A stretch of 64,000 nucleotides of DNA from Fortiea sp. LEGE XX443 (GTDB taxonomy: Bacteria > Cyanobacteriota > Cyanobacteriia > Cyanobacteriales > Nostocaceae): NCBI RefSeq assembly GCF_015206815.1, contig NZ_JADEXZ010000002.1:1-64000 (forward strand). Reading direction: 5' to 3'. The translations under genes and the position numbers were made by a program. Within the stretch, counting starts at the first letter, position 1. Each line of letters starts with the position of its first letter. Of the stretch, positions 16,899 to 25,341 are shown in pieces. A model generated the notes under the pieces. It worked only from the letters and a program-made list of their open reading frames with translations, searched no databases and was not told where the DNA came from.

Positions 16899-17072
16899 AA
16901 GTAGGTTAAAAATTGTCGTTATGACAAGGCAGGAGGCAGAGGGCAGAAGGTGAAGCAGTGCGGTCTTGGGGGTTTCCCCCATGAGCAACTGCTGAACCCG
17001 AAGGGCAGAAGGAAAGAGGTTTTCAAGCTAATTTACGTTCCGTTACATAGTTCGGTTTATTTGCACCTTTCT
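16899..17072. repeat. Interspersed repeat, copy 1 (inverted relative at 47841-47952)
   Basis: Shares with the reverse complement of 47841-47952 the words AAAAATTGTCGTTATGACAA, AGAGGTTTTCAAGCTA and TTCCGTTACATAGTTCGG, ending TTATTTGCACCTTTC. This copy is longer by about 62 bp because of a palindromic insertion at 16951-17012. Confidence 0.85.
16951..17002. mobile_element. 52-bp palindromic mini-element inserted in a repeat
   Basis: The segment can fold on itself: AGCAGT at the left pairs with ACTGCT at the right, and GGGGG-TTT-CCCCC sits near the centre. It is flanked by a 10-bp direct repeat GGGCAGAAGG (16941-16950 and 17003-17012), and the relative at 47841-47952 lacks the insert. The core CGGTCTTGGGGGTTTCCCCC is closely similar (reverse complement) to the two units at 54191-54318. 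Confidence 0.7.
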
Positions 17073-17490
17073 ACTTATAAAGTATGTAGATGCTTTTAAC
17101 GGCTTGCTTCAGGCTAGGATTAAATTTCATTTTTTAGCATTGATTCTCTCATCTTTTCTTTGGGAATAAGTCAAAAGGAATAGTCGGGAAATTAGCAGAT
17201 TATTCACGGCAAAAGCAGCAATCAACAAGCAAATTCCAGATTTTAGTAATCAGGCGATCGCTCAGAGAAATTCTGACAAAAACTACCTTTATAAAAAGCG
17301 GCAAACATCATCACCAATAATCCTTTATAATCAGTTATGGGGGAAGAGAAAAGTGTGTGCCAAGCACAGCAATAACTTTTCTCACATCTCTAACGTGGGT
17401 AATGCGGAGAGAAAATAGAGGAGAATGTTCAGACTCCCTCAAAGACCTCACTTACGTTGAGTGAGTAGTAACTATCTCCTCTCCCCTCTT

Positions 17491-17523
17491 CTTAATTCGG
17501 GAACAATAATTCCCAAAATTAAG
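17491..17523. other. Imperfect inverted repeat
   Basis: CTTAATT-C-GGGAA (17491-17503) pairs with TTCCC-AA-AATTAAG (17510-17523) around a six-base loop. It lies upstream of a very short plus-strand frame (17542-17610, beginning MTLLFENSS). It could be the 3' end of the small transcript from the right or a regulatory hairpin. Function unknown. Confidence 0.4.
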
Positions 17524-17838
17524 TTTAAAGGTGAAAAAATTATGACTCTTTTATTTGAAAACAGTAGTAAAAAAGAGCCAACCATGCAATCACAAATCCC
17601 GACTAACTAATCTAGGCTAGATGCTCTGTTTTAGCTATTTCAAGGTAGCACTACAGAACTGTGATGAGATTCCAGAGATAAACCAAGAAAATTCTGAAAT
17701 TCCATCTAGCTAAAGTTCCCAAACATCAGATTACAGTAACCAAATTGCTCAACTCCATCACCCAAAACCTTGATTGAGCTAATATTTAAATTAGTCAATT
17801 GCAGATTCCATCAGGGGATGATAGTTGAATTTTTCGAG

Positions 17839-18207
17839 TTACTTGTGGCAACTCTTTAAAAGATTGCCTATTGGAGCTTCACCGCCTGCGCCTACCTCTG
17901 GTATGGAAGCACCTAGTGTGCCAGATTCTACGCCGGGAATTGCAGCCGCACCCAAAGCACCAATTGTAGGTACGGATGGTGCGCCTAATCCCAAAAAATC
18001 TTGTGCGGCGGTATTGACTGCTGACGTTGTACCCATAGAATTAGCAACGCTACCATTGGGGCCAGAAGTAGTAAAGCCTTGTAAATTAGATAATCTATTG
18101 GCGTAATTGCTCCCAGCCAACTCAAAGTCTGCACCACCAGTTACAACCTCTTGTTGATTATCAGATAGTCCAACATATAACTCAGACGTGATCATTAGAT
18201 GTGACAC
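17839..18207 (-). CDS. Double-glycine-leader peptide, bacteriocin precursor 3
   Basis: About 122 residues. Leader ITSELYVGLSDNQQEVVTGG, then a core beginning ADFELAGSN. It is a paralogue of precursor 4: both share GSNxAxR, LxGxTxSGPxGS, TSAVNTAAQDFLxLGAPSVP and TIGALGAA. This composition matches what is called the CTB family of cyanobacterial bacteriocins, as far as I can recall. The start is GTG at 18207, placed exactly where precursor 4 has ATG after the shared GTGAGGCTAACAATC leader. An ATG at 18195 is the alternative. The core is rich in Gly, Ala and Ser, has a single Cys near the end, and lacks obvious modification-enzyme partners nearby. Confidence 0.75.
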   Translation of the reverse strand: MSHLMITSELYVGLSDNQQEVVTGGADFELAGSNYANRLSNLQGFTTSGPNGSVANSMGTTSAVNTAAQDFLGLGAPSVPTIGALGAAAIPGVESGTLGASIPEVGAGGEAPIGNLLKSCHK

Positions 18208-18580
18208 GATTGTTAGCCTCACTTACGTAATAAATCAGCAAAGAATTCTAGTGATTAACGCATATATGCCGTCTTTTGTCTAGAATCCATACATGCTGAT
18301 TTTCAAAGAAAAAACCAAGAGCGCTCAAATTACTCATCAGCATAGCGATCGCAGAGATGGCTATTCTGCATGAAAAATATGAGCAAGTTGACTTCTGCAA
18401 TACTCTGTGAATTATTCAGAATAAAAATTGCAGATTAGTAGAGGTAAGAAGAATTAATTCCACTTTTGATTGTTTGATTAATCACCCCTACATACCCATT
18501 CTTACTTATATTTGCGGGGCGCTCTGGTGTGACTATACAGTTCTCTTGGTTTCCTAGGGGAAGGTTTAGACTGGTTGGAT
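18208..18580. other. Spacer between precursor genes 3 and 4
   Basis: 373 bp with no gene. It contains the AACGTAAGTGAGG-type upstream element of precursor 3 at its left end (reading as TTACGTAAGTGAGGCTAACA on the minus strand), one HIP1 site near 18345, and otherwise A+T-rich sequence in which I see nothing definite. Confidence 0.5.
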
Positions 18581-18937
18581 TTATTGCATACCTGGTAAGC
18601 TACCACCACCTGGTGTACTTTCTGTACCTCCAGTTGCATCTACTGGAGCTTCTGATATACCGTTGAGCGTTGGAGCAGCACCCAATGCACCAATTGTAGG
18701 CACAGATGGTGCGCCCAATGTCAAGAAATCTTGTGCAGCAGTATTGACTGCCGAAGTTTTACCAACAGAGTAGCCAGTGCTACCAGTAGGCCCAGATAAT
18801 GTTAGTCCTTTTAAAAGAGCGCCTCTTTTGGCAAAATTACTGCCAGCCAACTCAAAGTCCGCACTACCGGCAACTAATTCTTGTTGTTGTTCGGATAATT
18901 CGATCAACAACTCTGATACAAATATTTGATGTGACAT
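18581..18937 (-). CDS. Double-glycine-leader peptide, bacteriocin precursor 4
   Basis: About 118 residues. Leader FVSELLIELSEQQQELVAGS (Gly-Ser at the cleavage site instead of Gly-Gly), core beginning ADFELAGSNFAKR. The core matches precursor 3 until about residue 90 and then diverges to a Gly/Thr/Pro-rich tail without Cys. The ATG at 18937 follows GTGAGG at the right distance. The GTG at 18952 is part of that ribosome-binding site and not the start. It is the promoter-proximal member of the locus on the minus strand. Confidence 0.75.
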   Translation of the reverse strand: MSHQIFVSELLIELSEQQQELVAGSADFELAGSNFAKRGALLKGLTLSGPTGSTGYSVGKTSAVNTAAQDFLTLGAPSVPTIGALGAAPTLNGISEAPVDATGGTESTPGGGSLPGMQ

Positions 18938-19481
18938 GATTGTTAGCCTCACTTACGTTTGGTGGTTTGACCACCTAAGTACCCAACTATAAGCACTGTT
19001 TGTCAGGAAATCATAAATCTACAGATAGAAATAAAAACTACAGTTTTACGACTCGAAGCAGATATCAAAAAATCTTTTATATGTCTTAGATATTCTAGTA
19101 TCCTTCGAGTCAAAATAGTAAATTCTGGTCAATAATAGATGTTTTTTAGAAAATACCTATTTAAATGATTCATTTGTCAGGATGCAGAGTTTAAAATACT
19201 CTCTCATCACTACTAAATTTTGAGTTCTTAATTATTAATTGTTTATAAGCTGCTCCCTAGTAATTAAACTAATAGCAGTAAGTCAAAAAACATTAAAGCG
19301 CTAGTAGTCAGAAATTGCCAAGCAAATATTCATAGCAAAATTAAAATAAATAGCAAGTGAACTATATATGTAAAAATTAAGACTGGCGATGTCTACGACG
19401 ATGCTTCCCCTACGCACTTCTAACCCACTACATAAGTAGCTAATTTTACCCAACATTGTAGATAATAAATTCTTTCTCAGT
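18938..19481. other. Intergenic stretch upstream of precursor 4
   Basis: 544 bp, A+T rich, no gene seen. The part next to precursor 4 carries CTCACTTACGTTTGG, the conserved upstream element, and probably its promoter. Near 19384-19425 are short GATGTCTACGACGATGC words of the interspersed-repeat kind. Confidence 0.5.
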
Positions 19482-20198
19482 CTAGCTGGCTGACAATAGT
19501 TGTATTAGTAGAAACGCTAGACTTGCACTACCTAAAGGAACCGTTAAATTATCAATACCCAAAAAGGAAACAGCTTCTAAAACAGTAGCTGCGATCGCCA
19601 CTGCCAATGATACCACCCAAGTTTGCCAGATATTTCCTTGAACACCAAGCAAAATCAAACTACTGACAATATAGCTGGCTAAAGTCATAGCCAAAGAGCC
19701 TTCCCAGCTTTTATGCGCCCCAAAGATGTTATACTTATGTTTACCAAAGCGTTGCCCAATCAATGCAGCTAGACCATCTCCCCATGTCATCACCATAATT
19801 CCAATTGCGGCGTATTGTGGTTGTTGCAAATGCCAGAACCAGGCAACTAAAATGCCAAAACTCACAGCATAAAAAAATGTTCCTAAACTTTGGCGGCCGA
19901 CGCTGTTAATACCGGGGAGAATTGGAAATCGATAAGACAATAAAGTAATAGAACTCGCTAAAATCGAAGCTGTAATGCCTAAACTCGCCGGGATATTTAG
20001 CCACCAAGCCAGCAAAATCACATTACCAGTGCCAATGTGAACTATTTTCCTGACTATTTCTGAATCGTCAGTGACAAAGCGATTTACTACCCATGAGACA
20101 AGGAGAATCAGCAAAATCCAAACTGCAACTATGGCAATTTGCAGCCACAAAGGTGGAATTAATGTTAAACCAGGAATCAAAGTCAACAAAGATGTCAC
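19482..20198 (-). CDS. Phytol kinase-like membrane protein (VTE5/dolichol kinase family)
   Basis: A 238-residue integral membrane protein with about seven hydrophobic helices. Family motifs are [15 protein letters not shown] near residues 45-60, [17 protein letters not shown] near 140-156 and SWEGS near 164. Members use CTP to phosphorylate phytol or other isoprenoid alcohols, recycling phytol from chlorophyll breakdown toward tocopherol and chlorophyll. The substrate here is inferred from cyanobacterial homologues. Its start overlaps the upstream region of the divergent yidD gene. Confidence 0.85.
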   Translation of the reverse strand: MTSLLTLIPGLTLIPPLWLQIAIVAVWILLILLVSWVVNRFVTDDSEIVRKIVHIGTGNVILLAWWLNIPASLGITASILASSITLLSYRFPILPGINSVGRQSLGTFFYAVSFGILVAWFWHLQQPQYAAIGIMVMTWGDGLAALIGQRFGKHKYNIFGAHKSWEGSLAMTLASYIVSSLILLGVQGNIWQTWVVSLAVAIAATVLEAVSFLGIDNLTVPLGSASLAFLLIQLLSAS

Positions 20199-20251
20199 AA
20201 GATAGACAGTTTTTACCTTTGTTTCTAATTTATAAGATTTGGGCGACAGGA

Positions 20252-20488
20252 ATGAAAATATTATTTATATGGCTGATTCGGGGTTATAGAATGTTTATCT
20301 CGCCTTTGTTTCTCCCGACTTGTCGCTTTCAGCCAACTTGCTCAATGTATGCTATGCAAGCAATAGAAAGGTTTGGAGTTGTGCGCGGTGGATGGATGGC
20401 AATTCGGCGGATTTTGCGTTGTCATCCATTTCATCCGGGAGGTTATGATCCTGTACCAGTGGAAGATTGTTGTGTAAAAAAAGAATAG
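20252..20488 (+). CDS. yidD: YidD, membrane protein insertion efficiency factor
   Basis: A 78-residue protein with the full family signature: amphipathic start [18 protein letters not shown], then [31 protein letters not shown] and GGYDPVP. The three conserved cysteines are present. The ATG at 20252 is chosen because an AGGA-type site (GACAGGA) precedes it and the family begins at this point. Longer in-frame starts reach into the divergent gene. It assists YidC-dependent membrane insertion at the inner membrane. Confidence 0.93.
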   Translation: MKILFIWLIRGYRMFISPLFLPTCRFQPTCSMYAMQAIERFGVVRGGWMAIRRILRCHPFHPGGYDPVPVEDCCVKKE

Positions 20489-20600
20489 GCCATAGTGTCT
20501 AAAAAATCTTATTATGTAAATCTTACTTCAGTAAAATTTTGATTTTGTCAAACAAGTAATGATAGTTAAGATTGCTACCAGCGTTGCTTGGCGCTAACGT

Positions 20601-20638
20601 TCAATTTTCAGTTGTGCGATCGCACAACTGAAAATTGA
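20601..20638. repeat. Perfect 38-bp palindrome centred on a HIP1 octamer
   Basis: The left arm TCAATTTTCAGTTGTGCGA is exactly the reverse complement of the right arm TCGCACAACTGAAAATTGA, with GCGATCGC in the centre and no loop. It lies between yidD and the methyltransferase gene, in a 279-bp gap. It may act as a terminator for yidD on transcription, or as a repeat element. Confidence 0.9.
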
Positions 20639-20767
20639 CAAAATGCTTACCTCACCAGTGTTTGAGGCAATTTTGATATTTTACAGTCAGATACCTTGTT
20701 CACTAACCCATTTTAGGTTATTTTATTCAGTAACTGAAATTTTTTCTAATAAAGGGTAGATATAGCA

Positions 20768-21850
20768 GTGAAGGCTGGAAAAGAGAAGCTACCACTAGAC
20801 CAGATTACTTTAGGAAATTGTAAATCATTGCTAAGTAACTTACCAGATGAGTGTGTAGACTTAATTGTGTCATCACCTCCATACAATCTAGGTAAAGAAT
20901 ATGAAGCGAAGCAAGCTCTCAATATTTATTTAGAAGAGCAAGCATCTATACTTCAGCAGTGCAGTAGAATTCTTAAAAAAACAGGCTCATTATTTTGGCA
21001 AGTTGGTGCTTTTGCTGACAAAGGTACAATTATTCCTCTTGATATTCGCTTCTTCCCAATTTTAGAGTCATGTGGTTTGATTCCGAAAAATAGAATCATT
21101 TGGGCTCGGCAACATGGTCTTCATGCTCAAAAGAAATTTTCATGTAGACATGAAACAATTCTTTGGTTTACTAAGACTAATGATTATATATTCAATTTGG
21201 ATGCTATTAGAGTCCCACAAAAATATCAAAATAAAAAGCATTATCGAGGTGAGCGTAAAGGAGAACTTTCATGTAATCCAGCCGGAAAAAATCCAGGAGA
21301 TATTTGGCTTTTCCGAAATGTAAAACATAATCATGAAGAGCAAACTATACATCCTTGTCAATTTCCAGAAGATTTGGTAACTAGGATTGTATTAGCGACA
21401 ACTATAAAGGATGGTTTAGTTTTTGATCCATATATGGGAACGGGGACTGTAGCGATTGTTGCGAAGGAATATGGACGGCATTTTATGGGGACAGAAATAG
21501 ACCCAAGATATCATCAAGTGGCTCTTAGACGGCTCAGTGGAGAACCTGATGAAAATGGCTGTTTTCCAAATCTAAAAACGCTACGTGATTATGTAGAGCG
21601 TACAGGTCAGCCAATTGAGAAATTTAGATTTGATATGCAAGTTGGAGAAAAACCATCAGAAAGAAGTAAAGCGAAAATATACCCAGAAGAATACCATTTA
21701 CAAGAAATGCAAGAAAGATTGCTTTATGAAGAAGCTGCTTTTGCTGCTATTTTGCGAAATGAAAATATCCCTATAGATCCAAAATTAAATGGGAAAAATT
21801 CTTCAAAGAAAAATATTCATTTTCAAGCGGAAATTAGATTTCAAGACTAA
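20768..21850 (+). CDS. DNA methyltransferase of a BglII-like R-M system
   Basis: A 360-residue beta-class amino-methyltransferase. The catalytic motif SPPY is near residue 37 (IVSSPPYNLGKEY), and the AdoMet motif I comes late (FDPYMGTGTVA, about residue 222), followed by GTEIDPRY. SPPY is typical of N4-cytosine enzymes, in line with the BglII methylase as I recall it. It should protect the site cut by the endonuclease encoded convergently 8 bp downstream. The GTG at 20768 starts the frame directly after a weak AGGGTAGATATAGC leader. The A+T-rich codon use of this three-gene unit differs from trpE next to it. Confidence 0.88.
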   Translation: MKAGKEKLPLDQITLGNCKSLLSNLPDECVDLIVSSPPYNLGKEYEAKQALNIYLEEQASILQQCSRILKKTGSLFWQVGAFADKGTIIPLDIRFFPILESCGLIPKNRIIWARQHGLHAQKKFSCRHETILWFTKTNDYIFNLDAIRVPQKYQNKKHYRGERKGELSCNPAGKNPGDIWLFRNVKHNHEEQTIHPCQFPEDLVTRIVLATTIKDGLVFDPYMGTGTVAIVAKEYGRHFMGTEIDPRYHQVALRRLSGEPDENGCFPNLKTLRDYVERTGQPIEKFRFDMQVGEKPSERSKAKIYPEEYHLQEMQERLLYEEAAFAAILRNENIPIDPKLNGKNSSKKNIHFQAEIRFQD

Positions 21851-21858
21851 TATATCGT

Positions 21859-22434
21859 CTATTGTATAAGATGAATTTTGCAACGACTAGTTGCCAATTT
21901 ACCAGAAATTAATTGACCCTGGCAACTAATTCTAGCCTGAACAATTCTAGAATATCTTTTTTCTTGATACACTGTGGATATAACTGATGTAATGGTGTCT
22001 GGTTGTTCAAACAATCCAATAAGTCTGATTGGCACATCGAAGACATGATTTTTAATCAAAGCTTCCAGTTGTTTAGCAGCCTGCTCATAGTAAAGAGTGC
22101 TGTTTGAAGCAGGAAACATCTGAGCTTTTGTAATAATAATTACCAGTTGTGTAGAGTACTTTGCAAACATAGTACCTGCTTTAAATAATAATTCAGAACG
22201 TAGTGTATTGTTTAATAAAAATGGATAGTTGGAAAACTGTATCTCAAGAATAATACCTGCTTTTACAAAATCGATTTCTTTTCCTAAAAACCTATATTCA
22301 GCAGGAATGACTATATTGTTCTGCCATTTTAGCTTAACTAAAGCATTTTTAATGTATTCGTTTGTTCCAACTGGGTCGAATATTAGCTTTCCTTGTCTTC
22401 CTCTCTGATCAGAAGGCTTAACATGCAATGGCAT
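21859..22434 (-). CDS. BglII-like type II restriction endonuclease
   Basis: A 191-residue frame from ATG 22434, closely similar to BglII (site AGATCT) along its length: MPLHVKPSDQ, FDPVGTNEYIK, QFSNYPFLLNNTLRSEL, MFPASNSTLYYEQA and VFDVPIRLIGL. The active site keeps Asp in EIDF and the unusual Glu-x-Gln (ILEIQFSN) of BglII rather than Glu-x-Lys. BglII has about 30 residues before MPLHV. Here the frame is open upstream and encodes a matching stretch (DFNNAD, LEWKEI), but its only possible starts are ATA, ATT or ATC codons. ATT at 22533 is seven bases after GAGGA and would give 224 residues. Cleavage at AGATCT is inference. Confidence 0.88.
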   Translation of the reverse strand: MPLHVKPSDQRGRQGKLIFDPVGTNEYIKNALVKLKWQNNIVIPAEYRFLGKEIDFVKAGIILEIQFSNYPFLLNNTLRSELLFKAGTMFAKYSTQLVIIITKAQMFPASNSTLYYEQAAKQLEALIKNHVFDVPIRLIGLFEQPDTITSVISTVYQEKRYSRIVQARISCQGQLISGKLATSRCKIHLIQ

Positions 22435-22532
22435 TAAGGCGAGTGTGTCACTTATTTCTTTCCACTCTAAACTATAGTTGTTACTAATAAGGCTATCAGC
22501 ATTGTTGAAATCTAAAAACTGGATAATAATAA

Positions 22533-22781
22533 TTATTTGTCCTCTTTTTCTTCAAGTAATTGATTGATAAAAGTTGCTGGTTCAATTTGAAGAGCTTCTG
22601 CTACTTCCAAAAACTCTATTAAATCTAAACGACGCTCGCCACGCTCATATTTGGAGACATATGATTGTGGGCGTGAAAGCTTCGCTGATAACTCAGATTG
22701 AGTAAGGTTAGCTAATTGGCGAGCTTGAACAAGCAATTTACGAAATAGATGATACTTTTCACTGAAAACAGATTTAGACAC
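22533..22781 (-). CDS. XRE-family controller (C) protein of the R-M system
   Basis: An 82-residue protein with a helix-turn-helix at residues about 18-70 (LTQSELSAKLSRPQSYVSKYERGERRLDLIEFLEVAEAL). It lies directly upstream of the endonuclease gene on the same strand, the normal place for a C protein that delays endonuclease expression until methylation is complete. Its stop codon TAA at 22533-22535 overlaps the first possible codons of the endonuclease frame, so the two are probably translationally coupled. No clear duplicated C-box could be fixed by eye in 22782-22969. Confidence 0.85.
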   Translation of the reverse strand: MSKSVFSEKYHLFRKLLVQARQLANLTQSELSAKLSRPQSYVSKYERGERRLDLIEFLEVAEALQIEPATFINQLLEEKEDK

Positions 22782-22969
22782 GCAAATTAATTTTCTCTTT
22801 GCGACAGCTTAGTTAGTTCTTATGGAAATTAAGTTTTGACTAATGTAATAAATTTTCGATTTATATACTAAAACCTAATCTGGGATAAACCCAAAATAGG
22901 TTTTATGTTTGTCATAATAAGCTGTCAAGTCTGATTCAACTGCTTGAAAGACCCATAATACAAATTGGC

Positions 22970-24487
22970 TCAACGCAAACAGCGAATGGCGACAAGCAAG
23001 CCTCTAGCTTTGTTCAGTGTTTCCTCGTATTCTTTTTCTGGGTCAGAGTCAGCTACCAAACCTGCACCAGCTTGAACACTGACTATATTGTCTCGCATTA
23101 CCATTGTGCGGATAGCGATCGCACTATTTAATTGTCCTTCAAAATCGTAATAGCCATATACGCCAGAATAAACACCCCGGCGACTCGGTTCTAACTCGTT
23201 AATGATTTCCATCGCCCGAATTTTGGGTGCGCCGCTCACTGTACCGGCGGGAAAGCAAGCTTTAAGTAAATCCCAAGCGGTTTTGTTTGGTGCTAATTTA
23301 CCCACCACATTACTAACTATGTGCATCACATGGGAGTAGCGTTCAACCACCATCAATTCATCAACTTTGACGCTACCGCTTTGACAAACCCGCCCCAAAT
23401 CATTTCGTCCTAAGTCAACCAGCATGACGTGTTCGGCAATTTCCTTGGGGTCTTGCAATAAGTCTTCCGCTAAGGCTGCATCTTCTTTGGTTGTTTTACC
23501 GCGTGGACGTGTCCCAGCAATGGGGCGCACTGTGGCGACAATTCCCTCATCTGGGTCAAGTTCGGCTTTTACCATGACTTCTGGACTGGAACCGATAATT
23601 TGCCAATCCTGGAAGTGGAAATAAGCCATGTAAGGAGAAGGATTAATTTGCCGTAATGAACGGTACAGGGCAAAAGGATCACCAGTGTATTCTGTGGAGA
23701 GTCGCTGGGAAATAACCACTTGGAAAATGTCACCAGCTTTGATGTACTCTTTTGCCTTTTGGACGCTGGTGCAGAATTGGGCGCGGGTGAAGTTGCTGGT
23801 ATATTCTACCTCGGCGCTCCCTGTTTTCTGATTGCCTGGGGGTGTCCATTCCAGAATAGTTTTTTGCGGTGAAAGTGGTAGAGATAACTTGCTGACCATA
23901 TTGGTGACGCGATCGCCAGCTTTTTGATACGCTGACAGTAAGTCTACGTTGGGGTCACGCAAATCAGCATAAGCGATCGCCCAAATTTTCCGCTTCACCT
24001 GGTCAAAAATTAACAGTTGGTCTACCTGCATCCATAACCCATCTGGGATATTCCGCTCGTCCTGGGGATGCACTGGTACACGCGGTTCGATCCAGCGAAT
24101 CAATTCATAGCCCCAAAAACCAAACAATCCTCCAATTCCTGGCGGTAGTTGCTGTAACTTGATTGGCTGATAAGGTTCCAAACATTGGGCTAAAGCTGTA
24201 AATGGATCGCCTGTAAACACCACTTGCGAACCGTCGCGGTGTGTCTGAGTTGTTCTATCTCCTCTGGCTTCCAACACCCACAGCGGATCACAACCTACAA
24301 AACTATAGCGTCCGATTTTTTCACCGCCTTCCACCGATTCCAGCAAAAAACTGTAAGGCTGACCCGCACAAACTTTATACCATGCAGAAACTGGTGTATC
24401 TAAATCTGCCACCCACTCTTGATACACCGGGACAAAGTTACCTTGCAAAGCTAGTTGAGAAAAATCAGAAAAATCGGGAAAAATCAT
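22970..24487 (-). CDS. trpE: Anthranilate synthase component I (TrpE)
   Basis: Converts chorismate and glutamine-derived ammonia to anthranilate, the first step to tryptophan. The 505-residue protein has the tryptophan feedback site LLES at residues 48-51, and the chorismate-binding half with PSPYMAYFHF, PIAGTRPRG, DLGRNDLGRV, GAPKIRAMEII and GAGLVADSDPEKEYEE. The LLES motif and length favour TrpE over the folate enzyme PabB. No TrpG partner gene is adjacent, as usual in cyanobacteria. It lies downstream of psaD on the same strand after a 135-bp gap. Confidence 0.93.
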   Translation of the reverse strand: MIFPDFSDFSQLALQGNFVPVYQEWVADLDTPVSAWYKVCAGQPYSFLLESVEGGEKIGRYSFVGCDPLWVLEARGDRTTQTHRDGSQVVFTGDPFTALAQCLEPYQPIKLQQLPPGIGGLFGFWGYELIRWIEPRVPVHPQDERNIPDGLWMQVDQLLIFDQVKRKIWAIAYADLRDPNVDLLSAYQKAGDRVTNMVSKLSLPLSPQKTILEWTPPGNQKTGSAEVEYTSNFTRAQFCTSVQKAKEYIKAGDIFQVVISQRLSTEYTGDPFALYRSLRQINPSPYMAYFHFQDWQIIGSSPEVMVKAELDPDEGIVATVRPIAGTRPRGKTTKEDAALAEDLLQDPKEIAEHVMLVDLGRNDLGRVCQSGSVKVDELMVVERYSHVMHIVSNVVGKLAPNKTAWDLLKACFPAGTVSGAPKIRAMEIINELEPSRRGVYSGVYGYYDFEGQLNSAIAIRTMVMRDNIVSVQAGAGLVADSDPEKEYEETLNKARGLLVAIRCLR

Positions 24488-24622
24488 AAACTGCTATGGA
24501 ATTGGGAAGTGGGGACTGAGAAGGATAAAGCCTAAAGAATCAAGGCTAAAGCATGAAATTTCACACTTCAAACTTCATACTTCATACTTTTTTCTTACCC
24601 AGTCCCTTCATGTACCTATTTT

Positions 24623-25042
24623 TTAGGCATCGTGGGTTTGTTTACCACTGAACTTGAGTTGTGCTGGACTGGGGTTTTGTCCAATACTACGAGGTACGTG
24701 ACGTACTTTCTCACGTCCTGGGTTAACTTTTTCAGGAAAGACACCATCAGCTGGGTGAATGAAGGTGGTTTCTCCGTTAGGTAAAATCCGGTAGATTTTG
24801 TAGTCTGTGATTTTGAACTTCCGGAGTTGACCGCCCAAAGCAATCCCGTATTCTTTACGAGCTATGTAAAGCAAGTTTTCGCCTTGGTTCATGGTAGCAG
24901 CGCCACCTGTGGGTAGTTCAAACACTTGCGCCTTGGGGCTAGTCCAAGTGATAGCGTACTTTTCTTCCTCTTTTGCTTTAGTGAGCAAGCCGCCAGTGCT
25001 ACCGGCGAACAGTGGGGTTTTTCCAGAAAGTGTTTCTGCCAT
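24623..25042 (-). CDS. psaD: Photosystem I subunit II (PsaD)
   Basis: A stromal-side subunit of photosystem I that forms the ferredoxin docking site and stabilises PsaC. The 139 residues start [18 protein letters not shown] and carry the family's [33 protein letters not shown] and [17 protein letters not shown]. The ATG at 25042 is preferred; a start at 25057 adds five residues that homologues lack. Gene stands alone with about 300 bp of upstream sequence, consistent with its own strong promoter. Confidence 0.97.
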   Translation of the reverse strand: MAETLSGKTPLFAGSTGGLLTKAKEEEKYAITWTSPKAQVFELPTGGAATMNQGENLLYIARKEYGIALGGQLRKFKITDYKIYRILPNGETTFIHPADGVFPEKVNPGREKVRHVPRSIGQNPSPAQLKFSGKQTHDA

Positions 25043-25341
25043 AAAGCATTCTCTCAAGGTTTTTAGGGCATCGTAACACCGCCATTACGATCATATTGCG
25101 ATCGCGTCATAGTCTGTAACAGTTTTTAGTCTAAAGTCCAAAGTTATTAGTTCAAAGTCCACGAATTTGTCAAATTAACTATTAACCAGAAATAATTCCT
25201 ACTATGTACCTAAACAGAATTAATTACACATAGTGTTTCCCTGTCACCTGTCACCTATAACCTGTCACCGGTTCCCTCTCTCTACGAATGAATTTAATTT
25301 TGCGCGACTACTTATGTAGCTGGCGATCGCACTCCATTTGA

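Larger units (their letters stand above)
16850..17838. other. Non-coding stretch inside the bacteriocin locus
   Basis: About 990 bp without a convincing gene. 16899-17072 is an interspersed repeat with an inverted relative at 47841-47952 and a small palindromic insertion. 17418-17481 contains nested inverted repeats. 17491-17523 is a hairpin. A 22-residue plus-strand frame opens at 17542 but is too short to support. The minus strand of 17440-17470 contains AACGTAAGTGAGG, the same word that precedes the two precursor genes to the right. Confidence 0.5.

Noticed and set aside
17542-17610. 22-residue plus-strand frame beginning MTLLFENSSKKEP in the bacteriocin locus
   Set aside because: It is on the strand opposite to the precursors, lacks the leader motif, has only a weak GGTG site upstream, and could easily arise by chance.
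20093-20251. Longer YidD reading from the upstream in-frame ATGs
   Set aside because: It would overlap the divergent phytol-kinase gene and add residues that the YidD family lacks; the ATG at 20252 has a ribosome-binding site.
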